Made by a program: the position numbers and the translations under genes. A DNA stretch of 6,074 bases from Novosphingobium sp. (GTDB lineage: Bacteria; Pseudomonadota; Alphaproteobacteria; Sphingomonadales; Sphingomonadaceae), in the NCBI GenBank assembly GCA_020853995.1, contig JADYXV010000242.1, positions 1-6,074 of the forward strand, in the 5' to 3' direction. The number at the start of each line of letters is the position of its first letter. Positions within the stretch are counted from its first letter, which is position 1. The notes beneath the pieces are model-generated. The model saw only the letters and a list, made by a program, of their open reading frames with translations. It had not been told where the DNA came from and ran no database searches. Shown one piece after another: positions 1 to 3,988 of the stretch.

Positions 1-787
1 AGCTGTGATCATAACCCGGTTGCAAACGCAGCGTCAGATCAACGCCTGCCGCCTTGCAGGCATCAGCCAGCAGTTCGGGCCGCAATTGTTCGGCAAGGAA
101 ATTGTCGGCGTCGCCCTGATCGACAAGGATGTCAGCAGCGGGGCGTTTGCCATCTTCTATCAGCGCCACGGCATCATGGGCGCGCCATACTGACCGATCA
201 TCGCCCAGATATCCGCCCAAAGCCTTGTGGCCCCACGGCACCTGGCCGGGTGCGACAATCGGCGCAAAAGCGGACAGCGACTTGAACTTTTCGGGGTAAG
301 TCAGGCCCAGCGTCAGCGCGCCATGGCCCCCCATCGAATGGCCGGTGATGCCCATGCGATCAAGGTCCACCGGAAAGTTTGCGCCAAGCAAAGCGGGCAG
401 TTCATGCGCGATGTAATCCCACATGCGGTAATGCGCGGCAAAGGGCGCTTGCGTGGCGTTGACATAGAAGCCTGCACCAAGGCCGAAATCATAGGCACCG
501 TCAGGATCATCAGCCACGCCTTCGCCGCGCGGTGAAGTGTCCGGCGCGACGAACACTATGCCGAGTTCGGCACAGATGCGGCGATATTCGCCTTTGTCCG
601 TCACATTGGCATGGGTGCAGGTAAGGCCCGAAAGATAGACCAGCACCGGCAGCTTTGCGCCCGCTTCAGCCTGTGGAGGCAGGAAGACCGAAAAGGTCAT
701 TCCTTTCCCCGTCGAGGCCGAATCGTGTTTGTAGACACCCAGCGTGCCGCCGTGCGCCTTTGTCGTCGAAACGGTCTCGATGCTCAT
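1..787 (-). CDS. fghA: S-formylglutathione hydrolase, 3' end cut off by window edge
   Basis: This cytoplasmic serine hydrolase converts S-formylglutathione to glutathione and formate, the last step of glutathione-dependent formaldehyde oxidation. I translated 262 codons by hand from the ATG at 787-785. The reading frame is open to the window edge, so roughly the last 15-20 residues of a family of about 280 are missing. Family hallmarks are all visible. The LSGLTCTH block carries the conserved Cys (about residue 57). The nucleophile elbow GHSMGGHG has Ser151. DQGDADNFL contains the acidic residue (probably Asp228). GYDHS at the very end has His261, so the triad is complete. The start is set by a TGATG junction in which the last A of the upstream VOC gene's TGA is the A of this ATG, implying translational coupling. 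No adhC/frmA dehydrogenase lies upstream within the window. The family assignment is secure; the physiological substrate is inferred from the family. Confidence 0.95.
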   Translation of the reverse strand, partial: MSIETVSTTKAHGGTLGVYKHDSASTGKGMTFSVFLPPQAEAGAKLPVLVYLSGLTCTHANVTDKGEYRRICAELGIVFVAPDTSPRGEGVADDPDGAYDFGLGAGFYVNATQAPFAAHYRMWDYIAHELPALLGANFPVDLDRMGITGHSMGGHGALTLGLTYPEKFKSLSAFAPIVAPGQVPWGHKALGGYLGDDRSVWRAHDAVALIEDGKRPAADILVDQGDADNFLAEQLRPELLADACKAAGVDLTLRLQPGYDHS

Positions 788-1158
788 CAGGCAATCACGT
801 CCAAAGCGCAAAGCTTGTTGCCCGCAGGATCGCGCAGATAGGCAAGATAGTAGGGCGAACCTTCGCGCGGCCCCGGAGGATCTTCACAAGCAGTCCCGCC
901 ATTGGCCAAGCCTGCTTCATGCCACGCATTGGCTTGTTCCGGGCTCATCCGGAAGCCGATGGTGCCGCCATTTGCACCACATGCAGGCTCACCATTGATA
1001 GGCTGCGTAACAATGAACATGCTGCCATTGTGCTGGTAAATCAAGCGGCCCTTGGGGTCTGTGATCGCTTCGGGGCCACCAAACGCCTTGAAAGTGGCGT
1101 CGTAAAACTTTTTCGACGCAGCGATATCGTCGCTGCCGACCATAACGTGGCTGAACAC
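787..1158 (-). CDS. VOC (glyoxalase/bleomycin-resistance fold) family protein, 123 aa
   Basis: This is a small single-domain VOC protein with the beta-alpha-beta-beta-beta layout. It has an N-terminal FSHVMVGSDDI strand with His4, a helix KKFYDATFKAFG, a central YQHNGSMFIV strand, and a C-terminal DPAGNKLCALD segment typical of the superfamily. Such proteins are often metal dependent and act on glutathione adducts or other small molecules, but the exact substrate cannot be read here. I chose the GTG start at 1158-1156. The FSHVMVG beginning is where homologues start, and an AGGGGAG ribosome-binding site sits 8 bases upstream. An in-frame ATG at 1194 would add 12 residues unlike the family. 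Its TGA overlaps the ATG of the formylglutathione hydrolase by one base, so the two are almost certainly co-translated. This suggests a role near glutathione/formaldehyde metabolism. It is not a full glyoxalase I by sequence. Confidence 0.85.
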   Translation of the reverse strand: MFSHVMVGSDDIAASKKFYDATFKAFGGPEAITDPKGRLIYQHNGSMFIVTQPINGEPACGANGGTIGFRMSPEQANAWHEAGLANGGTACEDPPGPREGSPYYLAYLRDPAGNKLCALDVIA

Positions 1159-1166
1159 TTGGCATT

Positions 1167-1173
1167 CTCCCCT
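1167..1173 (-). promoter_or_regulatory. Ribosome-binding site of the VOC gene
   Basis: AGGGGAG reads on the minus strand from 1173 to 1167 with an 8-base gap to the GTG at 1158. It is the strongest Shine-Dalgarno match in this part of the window. It decides for the GTG start over the upstream ATG at 1194, which has no such site. Confidence 0.75.
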
Positions 1174-1196
1174 TGATAGGTTGCAATGTGCCATGT

Positions 1197-1221
1197 GCTA
1201 GGCAAACCCCGCCAAGGTCAA
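1197..1221 (-). promoter_or_regulatory. Possible promoter with MerR-like dyad in front of VOC-fghA
   Basis: On the minus strand TTGACC (1221-1216) is a good -35 hexamer. It runs into an imperfect dyad, CCTTGGC (1217-1211), a 7-base centre, then GCCTAGC (1203-1197), with 5 of 7 positions paired. MerR-family regulators bind dyads lying in an unusually long 19-20 base spacer directly after a TTGACC/TTGACT -35. The arrangement fits, but the expected -10 (around ACATGG/CATGGC, 1197-1190) is a poor match. It lies in the 96-base gap between copD and the VOC gene, so it would separate VOC-fghA expression from copCD. This is inference; no regulator gene is visible nearby. Confidence 0.3.
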
Positions 1222-1254
1222 GCGTTGTTGCAGGGAAACTTTGTTGCCAATCCG

Positions 1255-2118
1255 TCACGCTGCCGGGTCAAGCACGCCCAGCAATCCGACGACAGCGACA
1301 ACGCCCAGCCCCAAGGCAAATTCGATGGCCAACGAACGTTGCAAATGCCCTTTGGCCGTCGCTTCACCGCGTTCCAGCCCGGGCGTGATTTTCCAACGGT
1401 TGATTGCGGCAAGGCCCAGCATGCCGGCAAACAGCGCTAGCTTCAAAGCAAGCAACCAGCCCCAACGGCTGCCGAACGGCAAGGGCCAACCGGCAATGGC
1501 GATGGTGTTCACAACGCCTGTCAGCAACAGCAAGGCGACAATCACGCTGCCGGTGCGGGCAAATGCGGCAAGTTCCTGTGCAATGCCCCTATCGCCCTTG
1601 CTGAACGCAGCAACCGTGAAACCGGCCAGTGCCCCCAGCCATGTGGCAGCCGCCAGAAGGTGCACCACATCGGCCGCGCGGTGCAGTGTACCGATGCTTC
1701 CTTCACTTGCCCCCGCATGGCCGGTCCATGCCATTGTGCCCAGCGCTACAGCGCCTGCCACAGCGGCAATGCCACAGCGCAAGGCCCGCAGCGGCACAAT
1801 CATTGCAAGCAGTACCGCAGCCAGCGCCGTCAGCCGCCACTCCATGACCGCGCCAAGGGGCGTTGCAGCAAGTACGACGGTAAAGGTTTCCTGATCAAGC
1901 GTGGCAAGCGTTGCCCCCGCCATTGCCGCAACTGTTTCCAGCGCCCACCAGATGGATGCGCCTGCCGCCATCAGCGCCAGCAGCGCCAGCACCAACCGCT
2001 TGGGTCGCGACATCGGGGCAAAAGCCCCCAGCGTCAGGGCATGGAACGGCAAGCCTGCAACCAGCAGCAAGGCCACAAATGCGACGAAGCGCGCAACGAG
2101 CAGGCTGGCCGTTTCCAC
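1255..2118 (-). CDS. copD: CopD family copper resistance membrane protein
   Basis: This 287-residue inner-membrane protein is thought to move copper across the cytoplasmic membrane together with periplasmic CopC. It is strongly hydrophobic, with about eight likely membrane spans (roughly residues 7-33, 41-60, 80-92, 95-132 as two, 147-173, 188-211, 219-240, 262-283). The conserved CopD core is at 134-163: His134 in WTGHAG, His146 in TLHRAAD and His153 in VVHLLAAATWLGAL. Length matches the family (about 290-310). The start is a GTG at 2118. The only ATG alternative (residue 36) would remove the first span, and nothing earlier is possible because the copC stop lies in the same frame two codons upstream. 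No clear Shine-Dalgarno precedes it, so translation probably depends on ribosomes finishing copC. It is expected to be transcribed with copC from the ECF-type promoter at 2588-2561. Confidence 0.92.
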   Translation of the reverse strand: METASLLVARFVAFVALLLVAGLPFHALTLGAFAPMSRPKRLVLALLALMAAGASIWWALETVAAMAGATLATLDQETFTVVLAATPLGAVMEWRLTALAAVLLAMIVPLRALRCGIAAVAGAVALGTMAWTGHAGASEGSIGTLHRAADVVHLLAAATWLGALAGFTVAAFSKGDRGIAQELAAFARTGSVIVALLLLTGVVNTIAIAGWPLPFGSRWGWLLALKLALFAGMLGLAAINRWKITPGLERGEATAKGHLQRSLAIEFALGLGVVAVVGLLGVLDPAA

Positions 2119-2124
2119 GGGATT

Positions 2125-2502
2125 TTAGCGGACGGTGAAGGTGTATTGGCCTTCGATGCGATGCTGGTCACTGGCCACGGCATGCCATTTCAGGTCATAC
2201 GTTCCGGCGGGCAGCGCGCGCGGCAGGGTGACAGTCAGCACTTTGCCAGCCGTGGCGGTCTTGAAGCCCTTGATCGGCATAGGCGCGTGGTTCGCCATTC
2301 CGGGCATGCCCGTCATCACCAGTTCAATGCCTGAAAGCGGGCCGACCAGCACTTCGGAGAAGGTCAGCGTCAGCTTGGTCGGCTTGGCCACAGTGGCGTT
2401 GGCGGCGGGGTTGGCAGCCAGCAATTTGGTATGTGCAAAAGCTGCACCTGGCAGAGCCAGCATGGCAAGGGCCGGAGCGACAAGAAGGGCAAGGCGGCGC
2501 AT
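2125..2502 (-). CDS. copC: CopC periplasmic copper-binding protein
   Basis: This is a 125-residue precursor of the small beta-barrel CopC family, which binds copper in the periplasm and delivers it to CopD or CopA. A signal peptide (residues 1-23, cleaved after AFA) exposes a new N-terminal His (His24). Together with Asp112 and His114 in the SDQH motif it makes the typical high-affinity Cu(II) site of an N-terminal His plus a DxH pair. The Met-rich loop at 63-75 (MTGMPGMANHAPM) resembles the Cu(I) methionine loop of Pseudomonas CopC. The start is the ATG at 2502. An AAAGGA ribosome-binding site lies 6 bases upstream and the signal peptide begins there. The frame stays open to an ATG at 2589, but those 29 extra residues are not signal-like and overlap the promoter. 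copD follows 6 bases after the stop in the same frame. Confidence 0.94.
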   Translation of the reverse strand: MRRLALLVAPALAMLALPGAAFAHTKLLAANPAANATVAKPTKLTLTFSEVLVGPLSGIELVMTGMPGMANHAPMPIKGFKTATAGKVLTVTLPRALPAGTYDLKWHAVASDQHRIEGQYTFTVR

Positions 2503-2508
2503 GGGAAA

Positions 2509-2514
2509 TCCTTT
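2509..2514 (-). promoter_or_regulatory. Ribosome-binding site of copC
   Basis: AAAGGA reads from 2514 to 2509 on the minus strand with a 6-base gap to the ATG at 2502. It fixes the copC start at the signal-peptide methionine rather than at the upstream ATG (2589). Confidence 0.75.
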
Positions 2515-2560
2515 CGGAACGGTGGTATCGGGCCACCCATACGGGCGGCTCTGCACAAGT

Positions 2561-2588
2561 AGTACGCAAGGTTGCGTCCAATCCCTCA
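2561..2588 (-). promoter_or_regulatory. ECF-type promoter P1, facing copCD
   Basis: On the minus strand the sequence has TGAGGGATT (2588-2580), then 13 bases, then CGTACT (2566-2561). It matches P2 and P3 in this window at TGAGGGAT-N13-GCGTA with identical spacing. A GGGAT-like -35 and a CGT-starting -10 are the general form of promoters read by ECF sigma factors. Transcription would begin near 2555-2553, giving a copC leader of about 50 bases. An inverted repeat ACGCAA-GG-TTGCGT (2564-2577) overlaps its -10. Confidence 0.72.
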
Positions 2589-2593
2589 ATAGG

Positions 2594-2616
2594 CTTGCGA
2601 AGTTTTTTCTTGCAAG
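2594..2616. repeat. Symmetric T-tract spacer between the divergent -35 elements
   Basis: Between P1 and P2 lies CTTGC (2594-2598), a run of six T (2603-2608) and the palindrome CTTGCAAG (2609-2616). CTTGC and the final GCAAG form an inverted repeat with a 13-base centre. It sits just upstream of both -35 elements, where an upstream activating element or an extra regulator site could be. The function is unknown. It is not a convincing terminator, because the T run is inside the loop rather than after a stem. Confidence 0.35.
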
Positions 2617-2628
2617 GGACGCGCGATA

Positions 2629-2656
2629 TGAGGGATTTCAGTCACGAGCGCGTATC
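2629..2656 (+). promoter_or_regulatory. ECF-type promoter P2, facing the Y-X-H module
   Basis: TGAGGGATT (2629-2637) is followed after 13 bases by CGTATC (2651-2656), the same element and spacing as P1 and P3. Transcription should start near 2662-2664, about 30 bases before the ATG at 2692. Placement in front of the genes for the anti-sigma, sensor and sigma factor indicates autoregulation, as known for cnrYXH of Cupriavidus metallidurans. Confidence 0.75.
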
Positions 2657-2673
2657 ACCCTTTGCATAAGACG

Positions 2674-2678
2674 AAGGA
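2674..2678 (+). promoter_or_regulatory. Weakly placed ribosome-binding site of the cnrY-like gene
   Basis: AAGGA (2674-2678) is the only purine-rich site before the ATG at 2692, but the gap of 13 bases is long. That suggests modest translation of the anti-sigma gene. A TTG at 2662 in the same frame has no such site and would coincide with the expected transcription start. Confidence 0.45.
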
Positions 2679-2691
2679 TAAGACCCTACCA

Positions 2692-2949
2692 ATGGCCGAT
2701 CTCGACACTATTCTGGGAACGCTCGGCGCGCAGACGCCGCCCCCGGCACTGGCCATGATCGACGATGGCGTGATGCAGGGCCTTGCGGTCCGGCGTGAGG
2801 CGGCATCGGCGCGGCGCGGCATGGTAATGGCCATTGCGGTGGCCGCTGTTGTCGGGATCGCCGGTGCAATTGCGCCTGCTGCCCCTGCACAGGCAGAACC
2901 GCTGTTTGGCGTGCCGTCGGGCGCTCCTTCGCAATTGCTGGCTGATTGA
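2692..2949 (+). CDS. Putative CnrY-like membrane anti-sigma factor, 85 aa
   Basis: This short single-span protein has an N-terminal segment of about 42 residues predicted to be cytoplasmic (PPPALAMIDDGVMQGLAVRRE, with Arg34, Arg35, Arg41 and Arg42 before the membrane), a hydrophobic span at roughly 44-62, and a short Ala/Pro-rich periplasmic tail. That is the architecture of CnrY (about 95 aa), in which the short N-terminal region binds the ECF factor CnrH and the tail meets the sensor CnrX. Sequence similarity alone would not identify it. The call rests on size, topology and its position as first gene before a CnrX-like sensor and an ECF sigma factor. Its TGA shares one base with the next gene's ATG (TGATG), so Y and X should be made in step. 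By inference it holds the sigma factor at the inner membrane until the sensor reports metal. The ATG at 2692 was chosen over TTG at 2662. Confidence 0.72.
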   Translation: MADLDTILGTLGAQTPPPALAMIDDGVMQGLAVRREAASARRGMVMAIAVAAVVGIAGAIAPAAPAQAEPLFGVPSGAPSQLLAD

Positions 2950-3389
2950 TGGCTGCCAACGTGCGCTATGTACTGGTTGCGCTGGTTTCGGCAGCTATCG
3001 CACTGTCTGCCAGCCATTTTGCCCGCAGCATGATGGCAACCGGCCACGGCGGCAGCGAATTGCACCAGTTGATGCATGACCGGCTTGATCTGACTACTAC
3101 CCAACAGGCTGAGATTGACCGGTTGGAGGCCGATTTTGCCGAACGCCGCAAGGCTCTTGACGCCCGGATGCGGCAGACCAACACCGATCTGGCAGCCGCC
3201 ATGGCCAGTGAACACCAGTTCGGCCCGAAAGTAGCAGGCGCGGTTGACCGCTCGCACATGGCAATGGGCGATCTTCAAAAGGAAACGCTGGCGCATGTCT
3301 TTGCGATGCGCGCCGTGCTGACGCCTGATCAGGCCAAGATCTTCGACCGCGAGATCGCCCGCGCGCTCACGGCCCCGCAAGCGCACTGA
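2949..3389 (+). CDS. CnrX-like periplasmic heavy-metal sensor, 146 aa
   Basis: This belongs to the helical-hairpin metal-resistance family (CnrX, NccX, ZraP relatives). An N-terminal anchor (about residues 5-24) is followed by a periplasmic, highly helical, charged domain. CnrX of Cupriavidus binds metal with His42, His46, Glu63, His119 and Met123. Here His39 and His43 (LHQLMH), Glu60 (RLEADF), His116 and Met120 (HVFAM) sit at exactly the same spacings, all shifted by three, so the full sensor site is retained. ALTPDQAKIFD-like sequence after the site (LTPDQAKIFDRE, 125-136) is typical of the family's last helix. Additional His/Met residues (Met28, Met29, His33, His103, Met104, Met106) could help with copper. 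The start ATG overlaps the stop of the preceding gene. By analogy it detects periplasmic metal and releases the sigma factor through the Y protein. Copper is suggested by the neighbours only. Confidence 0.85.
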   Translation: MAANVRYVLVALVSAAIALSASHFARSMMATGHGGSELHQLMHDRLDLTTTQQAEIDRLEADFAERRKALDARMRQTNTDLAAAMASEHQFGPKVAGAVDRSHMAMGDLQKETLAHVFAMRAVLTPDQAKIFDREIARALTAPQAH

Positions 3390-3397
3390 TCGCCAGG

Positions 3398-3472
3398 ATG
3401 GGGGCACCGCCAGCCGACGCGAGCGACGCCGCGCTGGTCGCGGCTGCACTGGCGGGGCACCAACCGGGCTAG
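3398..3472 (+). pseudogene. Severed N-terminus of the ECF sigma factor, ending at an in-frame TAG
   Basis: An ATG at 3398, eight bases after the sensor's stop, opens 24 codons (ending ALVAAALAGHQPG) that end at TAG (3470-3472). The same frame continues with TCC GCG CTG ATG into the sigma gene. The encoded peptide reads like the usual ECF N-terminus (SDAALVAAALAG...), and the stop falls where such proteins normally have an aromatic residue before the xALMxRHRDAV stretch. So it is most simply the original start of the sigma gene, with a codon such as TAC or TAT changed to TAG. A sequence error, readthrough, or a deliberate short leader peptide cannot be excluded. Confidence 0.65.
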
Positions 3473-3481
3473 TCCGCGCTG

Positions 3482-3961
3482 ATGGACCGGCATCGTGATG
3501 CAGTGTTCCGTGTGGCACGGCACCATCTGGGCGACGAAACCGAGGCGCTGGACATCACGCAGGAAGCGTTCGTTTCAGCATTTGCCGCAATGGCGCGCTA
3601 TGATCCGGCCAAGCCGTTCCGCACATGGCTGATCCGGATTACCTTGAACAAGTGTCACGATTGGGCACGCAGACGCGCGGTTCGCCGCTTGTTCCGCATG
3701 GCGCGGCCGCTGGATGAAGCCTTTGATATTGCAGACGGGGGGCAAGACCCCGAAGCCGCTGCCATTTCAGCTCGCGAAGTGGAGCGGATCGGCGCAGCGG
3801 TGGCTGCCTTGCCCGCCAATCTGAAGGAACCGCTGATCCTGTGCCGTATCGAGGGGATGAGCATGGCCGAGGCTGCCGCCGTCCTATCGCTGAGCGAAAA
3901 GGCGGTCGAGACGCGGATTTATCGGGCACGGCAGAAATTATCCGAAATTCTTGAGGGATAA
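3482..3961 (+). CDS. ECF (sigma-70 family) RNA polymerase sigma factor, CnrH-like, N-terminally shortened
   Basis: This is a two-domain extracytoplasmic-function sigma factor. The sigma-2 domain spans roughly residues 1-65, with DITQEAFVSAF (region 2.2), FRTWLIRITLNKCHDWARRR (regions 2.3-2.4, -10 recognition and melting) and a linker at 66-100. The sigma-4 domain (about 101-157) has LPANLKEPLILCRIEGMSMAEAAAVLSLS and VETRIYRARQKL, the helix-turn-helix that reads the -35. From the ATG at 3482 it is 159 residues. With the severed upstream part it would be about 187, the usual ECF size, so the current product lacks most of the first sigma-2 helix (region 2.1). No clear Shine-Dalgarno precedes 3482; restarting 9 bases after the TAG is the likeliest route. 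Position after the Y- and X-like genes matches cnrYXH. Its last codons also form the -35 of the copA promoter. Whether it is functional is uncertain. Confidence 0.78.
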   Translation: MDRHRDAVFRVARHHLGDETEALDITQEAFVSAFAAMARYDPAKPFRTWLIRITLNKCHDWARRRAVRRLFRMARPLDEAFDIADGGQDPEAAAISAREVERIGAAVAALPANLKEPLILCRIEGMSMAEAAAVLSLSEKAVETRIYRARQKLSEILEG

Positions 3962-3979
3962 TGCCATCTGGCGCGTATT
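3952..3979 (+). promoter_or_regulatory. ECF-type promoter P3, directly in front of copA
   Basis: TGAGGGATA (3952-3960) overlaps the last sense codons and stop of the sigma gene (GAG GGA TAA). CGTATT follows after 13 bases (3974-3979). The TGAGGGAT-N13-GCGTA core is identical to P1 and P2. The expected transcription start (about 3985-3987) is only 2-4 bases before the copA ATG at 3989, so the transcript from this promoter would be essentially leaderless. Confidence 0.7.
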
Positions 3980-3988
3980 CTGCGTGTG

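Noticed and set aside
2521..2537. GGTGG / CCACC stem with 7-base loop in the copC leader, as an RNA switch
   Set aside because: A five-pair stem that does not cover the ribosome-binding site is too weak and too common in GC-rich DNA to call a regulatory RNA.
2503..2589. Upstream ATG at 2589 as the copC start
   Set aside because: It would add 29 non-signal residues before a normal signal peptide, would start upstream of the predicted transcription start, and lacks the AAAGGA site found before 2502.
2603..2608. Six-T run as a rho-independent terminator
   Set aside because: No stable GC-rich stem ends just before it. It lies between two divergent promoters, where termination would serve no upstream gene.
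2580..2637. Nine-base perfect inverted repeat AATCCCTCA / TGAGGGATT with a 40-base centre, as an operator pair or a hairpin
   Set aside because: The arms are explained as the -35 elements of two divergent promoters, since each is followed by the same 13-base gap and CGTA, and a third copy occurs alone before copA. The loop is too long for a terminator.
2662..2691. TTG at 2662 as the start of the anti-sigma gene
   Set aside because: There is no ribosome-binding site, it coincides with the predicted transcription start of P2, and the ten extra residues add nothing recognisable.
2655..3518. Long minus-strand open frame (287 codons) opposite the Y and X genes
   Set aside because: The product is rich in Arg/Ser/His without any recognisable domain, lacks a start context, and mirrors three genes with clear family features. 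It is a GC-driven shadow.
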